64,000 nucleotides of DNA from Actinomadura mexicana (lineage in GTDB: Bacteria > Actinomycetota > Actinomycetes > Streptosporangiales > Streptosporangiaceae). The translations under genes were made by a program, and so were the position numbers. The notes beneath the pieces are model-generated. The model was not told the DNA's origin. It searched no databases and saw only the letters and a list, made by a program, of their open reading frames with translations. Below, piece after piece: positions 31,499-40,758 of this stretch. The first letter of the stretch is position 1, and every line of letters begins with the position of its first letter. The stretch is from the NCBI RefSeq assembly GCF_900188105.1, contig NZ_FZNP01000003.1, positions 372,001 to 436,000 on the forward strand, in the 5' to 3' direction.

Positions 31499-31735
31499 TC
31501 AGAACGGGGCGGCGGCGTCGCCGTCGTCCGGCCGTTCCAGGGCCGCGGCCAGCCGGGCGCGGGCGCCCTCCAGCCACTCCTCGCAGACGGCGGCGAGCCT
31601 CTCGCCCCGCTCCCACAGGCCGAGCGACTCCTCCAGCGTCAGGCCGCCCGCCTCCAGCCGCTTGACGACCTCGGCCAGCTCGTCCCGCGCCTGCTCGTAC
31701 GACGGCTTCTCGGCCGTCCCCTTCTCGTTCGCCAC
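31499..31735 (-). CDS. xseB: Exodeoxyribonuclease VII small subunit
   Basis: XseB is the helical partner of XseA in exonuclease VII, which degrades single-stranded DNA in both directions. The 78-aa protein has the family motif YEQARDELAEVVKRLEAGGLTLEESLGLWERGERLAAVCEEWLEGARARL. It lies 74 bp downstream of xseA on the same strand, and converges with the DUF4245 gene with only 3 bp between stops. Confidence 0.95.
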   Translation of the reverse strand: MANEKGTAEKPSYEQARDELAEVVKRLEAGGLTLEESLGLWERGERLAAVCEEWLEGARARLAAALERPDDGDAAAPF

Positions 31736-31809
31736 CGGCCCACCCTCTCATCCCCCGGGGGACCTCCCGCCCCCCGGTCGGCAACTCACGGTCCCGTCGG
31801 CGACCCGCG

Positions 31810-33018
31810 TCATTCCCGGTCGGTCACGCTCACACCGAGCCGCCCGTCGGCGAGCCGCACGTGCAGGCGCTCGCCGTCCTTGACCGACGCCGCCTCCCGC
31901 ACCACCGACGCGTCCTCCCGCTGGACGATCGCGTACCCGCGCTCCAGCGTCGCGGCGGGGGACAGGGCGAGCAGCCGGGCGCGGGTGTGCCCGAGCTCGT
32001 CCCCGGCCCGGTCCAGCGCCGCCGACAGGCACCGGCGCGCCCGGTCGCGCATGGCCGCGACCTGCTCGGACTGCCGCTCGATCTCCCGCACCGGGTCGGC
32101 CAGCGCGGGCCGCGAGCGCACCGACCGCAGCCATGCCAGTTCCCGCTCCACCGCGCCGGACAGGCACCGCCGCCCGCGGTCGCGCAGCTGCCGGACGAGC
32201 TGGAGCTGCTCCCGCACGTCCGGTACGGCCTTCTTGGCGGCGTCGGTCGGGGTGGAGGCCCGGACGTCGGCGACCAGGTCCAGGAGCGGGCTGTCCTGCT
32301 CGTGCCCGATCGCGCTGACGACCGGCGTGCGGGCGGCGTGGACGGCGCGGACGAGGGCCTCGTCGGAGAACGGCAGCAGGTCCTCCATCGCGCCGCCGCC
32401 GCGCGCGATGATGATCACATCGATCTCGGGATCGGCGTCCAGCGCGCGCAGCGCCTCCATCACCTCGCCGACCGCGTACGAGCCCTGCACCGCGGTGTTC
32501 TCCACCCGGAACGCCACCGCCGGCCACCGCCGCCGCGCGTTCTGCAGGACGTCGTGCTCGGCGTCGGAGTCGCGCCCGCAGATCAGCCCGATCCGGCCGG
32601 GCAGGAAGGGCAGCGGGCGCTTGCGCTCGGGCCGGAACAGCCCCTCGGACGCCAGCACCCGCTTGAGCCGCTCCAGCCGGGCCAGCAGCTCGCCGACGCC
32701 GACCGGCCTGATCTCCAGCACGCTGAGCGAGAACGTCCCGCGGTTGATCCAGAAGTCGGGCTTGGCGTGCACGACGACGCGGGCCCCGTCGGTGACCGCC
32801 GGCCCGGCGGCCTCGAACACCGCGCGCGGGCCGACGACCCGCACCGACATGTTCGCCACCGGGTCGCGGAGCGTCATGTAGACCGTGCCGCCGCGGGCGT
32901 TGAGGTCGGTGATCTGACCCTCCACCCAGATGCGGCCGAGCCTGCCGATCCATCCGCTCACCGCCTGCAGCACGGTGCGCACCGGGACCGGGGATTCGGC
33001 CGTGGTCTCCATCGCCAT
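31810..33018 (-). CDS. xseA: Exodeoxyribonuclease VII large subunit
   Basis: The 402-aa catalytic subunit has an N-terminal OB fold ([29 protein letters not shown]), the core with [14 protein letters not shown] and [27 protein letters not shown], a coiled-coil middle and the C-terminal [20 protein letters not shown]. The ATG at 33018 lies six bases from a -10-like TAGGCT (33030-33025 on the minus strand), so it appears leaderless. A second ATG two codons in is the alternative. Confidence 0.95.
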   Translation of the reverse strand: MAMETTAESPVPVRTVLQAVSGWIGRLGRIWVEGQITDLNARGGTVYMTLRDPVANMSVRVVGPRAVFEAAGPAVTDGARVVVHAKPDFWINRGTFSLSVLEIRPVGVGELLARLERLKRVLASEGLFRPERKRPLPFLPGRIGLICGRDSDAEHDVLQNARRRWPAVAFRVENTAVQGSYAVGEVMEALRALDADPEIDVIIIARGGGAMEDLLPFSDEALVRAVHAARTPVVSAIGHEQDSPLLDLVADVRASTPTDAAKKAVPDVREQLQLVRQLRDRGRRCLSGAVERELAWLRSVRSRPALADPVREIERQSEQVAAMRDRARRCLSAALDRAGDELGHTRARLLALSPAATLERGYAIVQREDASVVREAASVKDGERLHVRLADGRLGVSVTDRE

Positions 33019-33162
33019 GCAGGCAGCCTACGGCGCGGGCCGCGCCCCCGGTCCGGACGCCGCCCGCACCGGCAGAATCCCTGTGACCGACGGGACGCGT
33101 CCCGGGCCACCGGACGCGAGCCGAGCCGACCCCGTCCTGCCAGGCAAACCGAGGAGAACGCC

Positions 33163-33588
33163 GTGACCGCATCCGAACGCGAGCTCGCCGAGCAGCTCAA
33201 CCGGCGCCTGCGCCACGTGGTGCTGATGCTCCGGCAGGCCGGCGCCGACCAGCCGATCACCAGCCAGCAGCTGTCCGTGCTCGGCTCCCTGGAGCACGGG
33301 CCGCGGCGGATGACCGAGCTGGCCGCCGAGCACGGCGTCCGGCTGCCGACCATGACGGCGCAGATCAACCGGCTGGAGCGCGACGGGCTCGTCGCGCGCG
33401 GCCGGAGCGGTGCCGACGCCCGCGTCGTCACCGCACGGCTCACCGGCCCGGGGCGCGACCGGCTGGCCGCCGGGCGCGAGCGCCGGATCGGCTTCCTCGC
33501 CGAGCGGTTCGCGGAGCTGACCGGCGAGGAGCGCGCGGCGGTCGCCGCGGCGCTGCCCGCTCTCGACAAGCTCTTCGGCGTGCCCTGA
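33163..33588 (+). CDS. MarR family transcriptional regulator
   Basis: The 141-aa protein starts at a GTG with GAGGAGAA eight bases upstream. It has the MarR winged helix: ITSQQLSVLGSLEHGPRRMTELAAEHGVRLPTMTAQINRLERDGLVARGRSGADARVVTARLTGPGRDRL. The next ORF is a deletion remnant of an MFS exporter, the usual target of such regulators, so this regulator may have lost its cognate gene. Confidence 0.93.
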   Translation: MTASERELAEQLNRRLRHVVLMLRQAGADQPITSQQLSVLGSLEHGPRRMTELAAEHGVRLPTMTAQINRLERDGLVARGRSGADARVVTARLTGPGRDRLAAGRERRIGFLAERFAELTGEERAAVAAALPALDKLFGVP

Positions 33589-33608
33589 ACCAGCACACGG
33601 AGGTACTC

Positions 33609-33766
33609 ATGCACGCGAAGCCCTCGGCGACCCCGAAGGGCGGCGGCATCCTCAGGCAGCCGACGTCGGTGTGGGCGACCGCCTTCGCCGCCGTCGTCGC
33701 CTTCATGGGCATCGGACTCGGGTCGACGTCGACCACACCTTCCAGGACGCCCCCGCGGCGGCCTGA
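33609..33766 (+). pseudogene. Internally deleted MFS exporter remnant
   Basis: A good ribosome site (GGAGGT) precedes an ATG whose first 37 codons read like the start of a drug-efflux MFS protein: GGGILRQPTSVWATAFAAVVAF followed by MGIGL, which in intact relatives continues into VDPIL and 11 more helices. Here the sequence breaks at 33720. From 33722 a different frame reads VDVDHTFQDAPAAA then a stop (33764-33766), which looks like the C-terminal tail of the same protein. GTCGAC repeats at the junction suggest recombination across short homology. In the first frame the ORF simply runs on to 33830 through the terminator. Confidence 0.65.
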
Positions 33767-33779
33767 CCCCGGGACGGAA

Positions 33780-33807
33780 GAAGCCCCCGGGCGCTCCCGG
33801 GGGCTTC
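33780..33807. terminator. Hairpin between the MFS remnant and the lipid-droplet protein gene
   Basis: GAAGCCCCCGGG (33780-33791) and CCCGGGGGCTTC (33796-33807) form a perfect 12-bp stem with a CGCT loop. It lies between convergent transcripts and can terminate both. Confidence 0.85.
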
Positions 33808-33822
33808 GTCCTGCTGTCGCTC

Positions 33823-34791
33823 TCAGTTGAGGCCGTTGAGCTTGGCGATGCGGCGCTCGTACATGCGGATGACGTCCTCACGACCGGCGTGCGTGCGCTC
33901 GTACTCGCGCAGGAGCTTCACCTGGTCGGCGGACAGGCCGCGAAGGCGCGCGCGCAACTGCGGCAGCGTGGCGCTGTCGTAGTCCGGCACCGGCAGATCC
34001 TCGGCGATGTGCTTGGCCTCCGCCTGCGCCGCGGGCTTCGCCTCCGGCTTCGGCTCGAACGCCGCCTCATCGGCCTTCTTCTGAGCCCTCTGCTTCGGCT
34101 TCTCCGTGGCCTGGCCCTTCGGAGCCGCGGCCGCCCTGGGCTCGGCCGCCCTGGGCTTGGCGGTCTCGGCCTTGGCGGTCTCGGCCTTGGGCTTTGCGGG
34201 CGCGGGCTTTGCGGGCTCGGCGGCCTTCGGGCTCGGGGCGGGCCCCGCCTGCGGCGCGGGCTCCGGCTTCGGCTCGGACGGCACCGGCTTCGGCGCGGAT
34301 TCGGCGGCCGGACCGGCCTCGCCCCCCGCCTTGGCGTGGTGCCTGCCGAGCGCGCCCGGCCTGGCGGGCTTCGGCGGCGGTCCCGGACGGGCGTGCTTCG
34401 CCTTGTGGTCCGGGCCGCCGCCGGGCTTGCCGACCGCGATCTCCTCGGTGGCCGTCCTCGCGGTGGCCGACCTCGCGGCGGCCGTCCTGGTGCGGCGCGC
34501 GGGCTCGGGCGCGGGCTCGGCCTCGGGCTCCTCACCGCGGACGCGCTCGGCGACCAGCCCGACGACCCTGCCGGCCGTGTGCTGGACGTCGTCGCGCAGC
34601 CGCAGGGCCACCGGCTTCACACCGCCGCCTTCGGTGATCTCCTTGTAGTCCCTGGTCACCCGGTCGCTGAGCAGCAGTGCCCGGCCGACGCCGAACATGG
34701 CCAGCCGGACGGCGTGCAGCGGGAGATCCCGGACCTGCTCGCCCATCGTTTCGCGGACCTGCTCACTGAGGCGGCGCGGCGATTTCCTCAT
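33823..34791 (-). CDS. Lipid droplet-associated-type protein with long Ala/Pro/Lys-rich domain
   Basis: The protein is 322 aa from the ATG at 34791. Residues ~1-85 are amphipathic (LSEQVRETMGEQVRDLPLHAVRLAMFGVGRALLLSDRVTRDYKEI, AGRVVGLVAERV). Residues ~90-255 are low-complexity Ala/Pro/Lys/Glu (PKPVPSEPKPEPAPQAG, KPKAETAKAETAKPRAAEP). The conserved C-terminus (LPVPDYDSATLPQLRARLRGLSADQVKLLREYERTHAGREDVIRMYERRIAKL) resembles the family annotated in mycobacteria as lipid droplet-associated, encoded between xseA and ispH. Binding to storage-lipid surfaces through the amphipathic part is inferred. Confidence 0.8.
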   Translation of the reverse strand: MRKSPRRLSEQVRETMGEQVRDLPLHAVRLAMFGVGRALLLSDRVTRDYKEITEGGGVKPVALRLRDDVQHTAGRVVGLVAERVRGEEPEAEPAPEPARRTRTAAARSATARTATEEIAVGKPGGGPDHKAKHARPGPPPKPARPGALGRHHAKAGGEAGPAAESAPKPVPSEPKPEPAPQAGPAPSPKAAEPAKPAPAKPKAETAKAETAKPRAAEPRAAAAPKGQATEKPKQRAQKKADEAAFEPKPEAKPAAQAEAKHIAEDLPVPDYDSATLPQLRARLRGLSADQVKLLREYERTHAGREDVIRMYERRIAKLNGLN

Positions 34792-34918
34792 CGGACGTTC
34801 CTCTTCCTGCCTCGTCTCCGTCCCCCTCACTCTGCCCCATCGGTGCGACCCTGGTCACGCGGGGTGAATGGAATTCTGGCAAAGCGTGCCGTGGAGTCGG
34901 TCACAGCCCGGCCCCTCG

Positions 34919-34931
34919 TACGATGGGGCCA
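34919..34931 (+). promoter_or_regulatory. -10 element of a leaderless ispH transcript
   Basis: TACGAT (34919-34924) is six bases from the ispH ATG and no Shine-Dalgarno precedes the start. Transcription would begin at or next to the A of the ATG. Confidence 0.65.
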
Positions 34932-35893
34932 TGACCTCCACCCAGCGCCGTGTCCTGCTCGCCAAGCCGCGTGGTTACTGCGCGGGCGTCGACCGGGCCG
35001 TGCAAGCGGTCGAGATCGCCCTGGAGAAGTACGGGGCCCCGATCTACGTCCGCAAGCAGATCGTCCACAACGTGCACGTCGTGAAGACGCTGGAGGAGCG
35101 CGGCGCGATCTTCGTGGACGAGACCGAGGAGGTCCCCGAGGGCTCCATCGTGGTGTTCTCCGCCCACGGCGTGGCGCCCGTCGTGCACGAGGAGGCCCGG
35201 AACCTCGACCTGCGCACCATCGACGCGACGTGCCCGCTGGTGACCAAGGTCCACAAGGAGGCCGTCCGGTTCGCCGCCCAGGACTACGACATCCTGCTGA
35301 TCGGCCACGAGGGCCACGAGGAGGTCATCGGCACCACCGGCGAGGCCCCCGACCACATCCACCTCGTCGACGGCCCCGACGACGTCGCCAACGTGACCGT
35401 CCGCGACCCCGAGAAGGTGGCGTGGCTGTCGCAGACCACGCTGTCGGTCGACGAGACCGTCGCCACCGTCGAGAAGCTCCGCGAGCGGTTCCCCAAGCTG
35501 ATGGACCCGCCGTCCGACGACATCTGCTACGCCACCCAGAACCGGCAGGTCGCGGTGAAGGAGATGGCGGCGCAGGCCCAGCTCGTCATCGTGGTCGGGT
35601 CGACCAACTCCTCCAACTCGGTCCGCCTGGTCGAGGTCGCCAAGGAGCACGGCGCCGACGACGCCTACCTCGTCGACTACGCCGAGCACATCGACCCGGC
35701 CTGGCTGGAGGGCGTCGCCACGGTGGGCGTCACGAGCGGTGCCTCCGTACCGGACGAGCTGGTCCAGGAGGTCCTCGCCTGGCTCGCCGAGCGCGGCTAC
35801 GGCGATGCCGAGGAGATCGAGTCGGTCGAGGAGAGGATGCGCTTCTCCCTGCCGAAGGAGCTCCGCAAGGACCTGCGCATCACGCCCGTCTAG
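34931..35893 (+). CDS. ispH: 4-hydroxy-3-methylbut-2-enyl diphosphate reductase
   Basis: IspH catalyses the last step of the MEP isoprenoid pathway, making IPP and DMAPP with a [4Fe-4S] cluster. The 320-aa protein has the three cluster cysteines in [26 protein letters not shown] and [11 protein letters not shown], the catalytic glutamate region ([14 protein letters not shown]) and the diphosphate-binding [13 protein letters not shown]. The ATG at 34931 lies six bases from TACGAT, giving a leaderless transcript. Its stop overlaps that of the convergent DUF6542 gene. Confidence 0.97.
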   Translation: MTSTQRRVLLAKPRGYCAGVDRAVQAVEIALEKYGAPIYVRKQIVHNVHVVKTLEERGAIFVDETEEVPEGSIVVFSAHGVAPVVHEEARNLDLRTIDATCPLVTKVHKEAVRFAAQDYDILLIGHEGHEEVIGTTGEAPDHIHLVDGPDDVANVTVRDPEKVAWLSQTTLSVDETVATVEKLRERFPKLMDPPSDDICYATQNRQVAVKEMAAQAQLVIVVGSTNSSNSVRLVEVAKEHGADDAYLVDYAEHIDPAWLEGVATVGVTSGASVPDELVQEVLAWLAERGYGDAEEIESVEERMRFSLPKELRKDLRITPV

Positions 35894-36501
35894 CCCGCGG
35901 CGGACGGCGGCCGGTCGCCGCGGGCGTGCCGGCCATCCGGCGGCGTGCCTGGGGAGTCGTCCCACCGGACGGGGTTCTCGTTCTCGTCCTTCTCGAAGAG
36001 GCGGACCCCGACCAGCTTGTCGTGCAGCTCCCGGGCGTTCGTCAGGACGCCGCGCGCCAGGCAGATCACGACCACGAGCAGCGTGCCGAAGAACAGCCAC
36101 GGCGCGGTGGCCGCGAGCGCGGTGAAGACGCCCACCGTGACGCCGCGCAGCAGCGGGCCATCGCCGAGCGTGGTGGCGAGCACGACCGCGAGCGTGGCGG
36201 CGAGGAACACCAGCGGCGGGCTGACGACGAGCGTGAGCAGGTCGGCGGGACGGGTCGCGAACGCGGCGAGCGCGCAGCCGATCGCGAACCCGGCGCCGGC
36301 GAGCAGCGGCACGCCGAACCACCGCGACAGCAGCCCGCACAGCACCCCGGCGGCGAACATGACCACGATGCCGCCGCGCCCGGTGAGCGTGATCGGGCCG
36401 GCCGACTCCGAGCGGGGCCGGCCGCCGCGCCGGCGCCGCGCCGGGCCCTCCGGGGACGCCGGGGAGCCGCCCGGCGCGTCGCGTACCGTCGATGAACTCA
36501 T
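35890..36501 (-). CDS. DUF6542 membrane protein
   Basis: The 203-aa protein has a ~35-residue Arg/Pro-rich N-terminus, then four hydrophobic segments ([78 protein letters not shown]) and a polar C-terminus ([28 protein letters not shown]). It is the actinobacterial DUF6542 protein found beside ispH. Its ATG overlaps the rmuC stop (ATGA), so it is coupled to rmuC, and its stop overlaps ispH by four bases on the opposite strand. Function is unknown. Confidence 0.85.
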   Translation of the reverse strand: MSSSTVRDAPGGSPASPEGPARRRRGGRPRSESAGPITLTGRGGIVVMFAAGVLCGLLSRWFGVPLLAGAGFAIGCALAAFATRPADLLTLVVSPPLVFLAATLAVVLATTLGDGPLLRGVTVGVFTALAATAPWLFFGTLLVVVICLARGVLTNARELHDKLVGVRLFEKDENENPVRWDDSPGTPPDGRHARGDRPPSAAG

Positions 36502-37883
36502 CGCCACCTCTTCCCCGTGGGAGGCGGACCCCCCACACGCCCCGGCCCGCTCCGCTCCTGGACGTTCCGCGGATCGCCCTGCTCGGGGACGCGCCCGCCG
36601 AGACCCGCCGCTCCCGCGGCGGGGCCGGGCCGGGAACGCTCCCGATCAGGCGGATGGTCCTCGTCGTCGAAAAGTTCGTCGCCCACGGTCAGTTCGGCCG
36701 CGGACAGGGCGCGGGGGCTCTCCTCGACAGGATGGGGGCTTTGCAGGCCGTCGTCCACCACTCCGAGCTCGTTCAGCTTGCGCGCACTGACCAGGACGCG
36801 CGTCTCCAGGGATCCGACCGTCCGGTTGTAGGACTTGACGGCGCCGGTCAGCGCGCGGCCCAGCTCGTCGACGTGCTGCCCCATCGTGCCCAGCCGCTCG
36901 TAAAGTTCCCTGCCCAGCTCGAAGACCGCGCGGGCGTTGTGCGAGAGGGCGGCCTGCTGCCACGCGTAGGACGCCGTCCGCAGCATCGTGATGAGGGTGG
37001 TCGGCGTGGCGATGTGCACGCGCCGCCGCATCGCGTACTCCAGCAGTCCGGGGTCGCGGTCGAGGGCGGGCGCCAGGAACGCCTCGCCCGGGATGAACAG
37101 CACGACGAACTCCGGCGCCGGGCTGAACGCCTGCCAGTACGACTTGGCCGACAGGCGGTCGACATGGTCGCGCAGGTGCCGCGCGTGCGCGTCCAGCCGC
37201 ACGGGGTCGCCGCTCTCCGCCGCCTGGAGGTAGGCGGCCAGCGAGACCTTGGAGTCGACCACGATGCTCTTGCCGCCGGCCAGTCGCACCACCATGTCGG
37301 GACGGACCGTGCCGTCGGCCGTGACCGCGCCCGCCTGCTCGTCGAAGTCGCAGTGGTGCGCCATCCCGGCCAGCTCCACGACGCGGCGGAGCTGGAGCTC
37401 GCCCCAGCGCCCCCTGGCCTCGGGCCGCTGCAGCGCCCGCACGAGCGACTGCGTCTCGCGCCGGAGCTGGTCGGAGCTCTGCCGGACGAATTCGACCTGC
37501 TTGGCCAGCATGGCGTGCGACTCGCGGCGGCCCGTCTCCACCTCGCGCAGCTGCTCCTCCACCTTGGCGAGCGTCTCCTTGAGCGGCGCGACCAGATGCT
37601 CGACGGCCTGCTGGCGCCGCTGCAGATCCCCGGCCGCCTCGACGCCCGCCGCCTTGAGCCGCGCGTCCGCCAGCTCCAGGAACCGCTGGTTGCTGGCGTC
37701 CAGGGCCTTGGCCGAAAGGTTCTCGAAGTGCTCGGCCATCCGCTCCTCGGCGTAGGCGAGCTTCTCCTCGGCCGCCCGCGCCCGCGCGATCAGCCCGCCC
37801 TGCCGGCCCGTCGCGAGCGCGTACCCGGCGACGGCGCCGAAGACGGCGCCGACGAGGAGTCCGGCGAACAGCGCGAGATCCAT
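36498..37883 (-). CDS. rmuC: RmuC family DNA recombination protein
   Basis: The protein is 461 aa from the ATG at 37883. It has an N-terminal membrane helix ([23 protein letters not shown]), a long coiled coil (residues ~30-135) and the RmuC nuclease-like core ([89 protein letters not shown]). The VDSKV lysine/aspartate region resembles the PD-(D/E)XK site. RmuC limits recombination at inverted repeats. The ~60 C-terminal residues are polar and disordered. Confidence 0.94.
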   Translation of the reverse strand: MDLALFAGLLVGAVFGAVAGYALATGRQGGLIARARAAEEKLAYAEERMAEHFENLSAKALDASNQRFLELADARLKAAGVEAAGDLQRRQQAVEHLVAPLKETLAKVEEQLREVETGRRESHAMLAKQVEFVRQSSDQLRRETQSLVRALQRPEARGRWGELQLRRVVELAGMAHHCDFDEQAGAVTADGTVRPDMVVRLAGGKSIVVDSKVSLAAYLQAAESGDPVRLDAHARHLRDHVDRLSAKSYWQAFSPAPEFVVLFIPGEAFLAPALDRDPGLLEYAMRRRVHIATPTTLITMLRTASYAWQQAALSHNARAVFELGRELYERLGTMGQHVDELGRALTGAVKSYNRTVGSLETRVLVSARKLNELGVVDDGLQSPHPVEESPRALSAAELTVGDELFDDEDHPPDRERSRPGPAAGAAGLGGRVPEQGDPRNVQERSGPGRVGGPPPTGKRWR

Positions 37884-38037
37884 CCGCTCATCGTGACAGC
37901 GCGCCCGCGTTCGGCGACCGCGACGCGCCGGGACGCCCCGCCTCACCGGACATTTGGCCCAGCGTTCACCAGGGGGAGGCCGCACGGAGGTTCCGGGCAG
38001 CCCGAGGGGTCCCCGGACGCCCATAAACTTGGCGGCC

Positions 38038-39129
<1,092 letters not shown>

Positions 39130-39590
39130 CCGCGCGCCCGGCGCGCCCGGAGGGGCGGGCGGGCGCCGTGATCCCGTGTGATTTTGGCGACACGGGACGC
39201 CCGTGTGGCCGGTGCGCCCGGCGAGCCAGGTGCTTTGATGCTAAGTGTCGCATTTTCGGCACCGTGTCGGATATTTCTGTGCACGGATTGCGGGCGCCGT
39301 CGCCATCCCGTGACCGAGCGACTTCTGAGGCGTCCGGCTTGTCCGTTACCTGGGGTTGCGCACCCTTCGAAGCCCTGGGTAGGAGAACGTCACCGTTTGG
39401 CAATCATCTCCGTTCCTGCTGAGGTGGATTGCATTATCCGCAACCGCGTGCCGGGGCTGTGCTTCGCCGGGATGCGCTGGAACAATTGACGCCCGTGGTT
39501 ACCCTGGGCCCGAGGTGGGTTCAGAAAAGCCACCGACATGACCGGCAACAGGACCGCGCCGACCGGGGGCGAGGCGCGAGCGGAGGCAGG
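39130..39590 (+). other. 461-bp intergenic region before the T4SS-like operon
   Basis: A ychF terminator is likely at 39172-39197: TCCCGTGT and ACACGGGA form an 8-bp stem with a 10-nt loop. Beyond it the DNA is clearly AT-richer than the genes (around 39236-39290 and 39400-39490), and no ORF looks coding. The operon's promoter should lie here; TACCCT at 39500-39505 is one possible -10. The first gene has its ribosome site CGGAGG at 39581-39586. Confidence 0.5.
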
Positions 39591-40610
39591 ATGGCTCGCA
39601 GGTCGGCCGTGGGACGCGGCCGTGACACCGCCGTAGTCGAGGAGACCGCGGCGCCCGGCCGGGCGCTCGCGGCGTCCGCCGACCCGGGGGACCTCCCCGA
39701 GCGCGGCCGCGGACGGTCCGGCGGCGGCGGCTCGGGCGGCAGGGGTCGCTGGGGCGGATCCGGTGGGCGCTGGTGGGTCTGGGTCGGCCGCGCCGTGCTG
39801 TGGGCCCTGATCCTCGTCATCCTCGTCAACGGCATCCGCGCCCCGTTCGAGCGCTTCACCGCCGACGACACGCCCGGCGGGGGCACGGCCGCGTCCAAGG
39901 CCCCGAGGAACGCCGGCTTCCCCAGCAGCGCCGCGGGCGCTTTCGCCCTCCAGTTCGCCAACGTCTACCTCAACTTCGACCAGAGGACCGCGCCCGCCCG
40001 CGAGGCGCAGCTGCGGACCTTCCTGCCCGACGGCGCCGACGCCCAGTACGGCTGGAACCGCGTCGGCAGGATGCAGGTTCAGTCCGTCCAGGTCGCGGGC
40101 GTCGACGCCCGCGACGCCAGCAACGCCACCGTGACGCTCCTGGCCCGCACCGCCGACCGCTGGCTCCGCCTCGCCGTCCCGGTGTACGCCGACCGGAGCG
40201 GCTCGCTGGTCGTCTCGGCCCGTCCCGCCCTGCTCCCTCCTCCGTCCAAGGCACAGCTTCCCCAGGACGGGGTCCAGGACCGCGACGCCTCCCTCGAAAC
40301 CGAACTCCAGCCCTTCCTCGGCACCTTTTTCCAGGAGTACGCGGACGGCAACCAGGCGGCCCTGTCCCGCTTCTCCAACGGGACGACCATTGCGGGGCTG
40401 GCCAAATCCGTCGTATTCGTACAGGTCAAGGAGGTCGTCGCGCCCAAGGGGCCCGACGGCTCGCGCACCGTCACCGCGACCGTGGTGTGGCAGCCCGCCG
40501 GAGGCGGCGGCGGTGAACTCGAACAGAGCTACCAGCTCGCCATGGTGAAAAAGGGGACGACCTGGCTTGTCCAGGACATTCGCGGCACCACACAACCGAA
40601 CGCATCATGA
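39591..40610 (+). CDS. TcpC-like conjugal transfer membrane protein
   Basis: The protein is 339 aa from the ATG at 39591. Residues 1-60 are disordered and Gly/Arg-rich, then one membrane helix (WWVWVGRAVLWALILVILVNGI, residues ~60-82). The extracytoplasmic part has two NTF2-like domains in the TcpC manner: AAGAFALQFANVYLNFDQRTAPAREAQLRTFLPDG, WLRLAVPVYAD, LETELQPFLGTFFQEYADGNQAALSRFSNG and QSYQLAMVKKGTTWLVQDI. TcpC (pCW3) and its VirB8-like relatives are scaffold proteins of Gram-positive conjugation channels. The stop overlaps the next small ORF by ATGA. Confidence 0.85.
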   Translation: MARRSAVGRGRDTAVVEETAAPGRALAASADPGDLPERGRGRSGGGGSGGRGRWGGSGGRWWVWVGRAVLWALILVILVNGIRAPFERFTADDTPGGGTAASKAPRNAGFPSSAAGAFALQFANVYLNFDQRTAPAREAQLRTFLPDGADAQYGWNRVGRMQVQSVQVAGVDARDASNATVTLLARTADRWLRLAVPVYADRSGSLVVSARPALLPPPSKAQLPQDGVQDRDASLETELQPFLGTFFQEYADGNQAALSRFSNGTTIAGLAKSVVFVQVKEVVAPKGPDGSRTVTATVVWQPAGGGGGELEQSYQLAMVKKGTTWLVQDIRGTTQPNAS

Positions 40611-40702
40611 GAGGGATCGGAAGAGGAGTGGTCGTCCACGTAGCGAACATCATCGAGACCACGGCCAAGGCGATCGCCGAGGCCCTAGGCGTGGACGCCT
40701 GA
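40607..40702 (+). CDS. 31-aa ORF coupled to the TcpC-like gene
   Basis: The ATG overlaps the previous stop (ATGA). The peptide is basic at the start (MRGIGRG) and then an amphipathic helix (VANIIETTAKAIAEALGVDA). An internal GTG at 40628, right after GGAAGAGGA, would give a 24-aa version. The sequence is coding-like and sits where conjugation operons often carry a very small pilin-like or accessory gene, but it lacks a convincing membrane helix. The small size makes this tentative. Confidence 0.5.
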   Translation: MRGIGRGVVVHVANIIETTAKAIAEALGVDA

Positions 40703-40758
40703 CCTCGGGCGGAGGTCGGCAGGCGGCACGGTGCCCGCGCAGTTAGGGGAGTAGGGGC

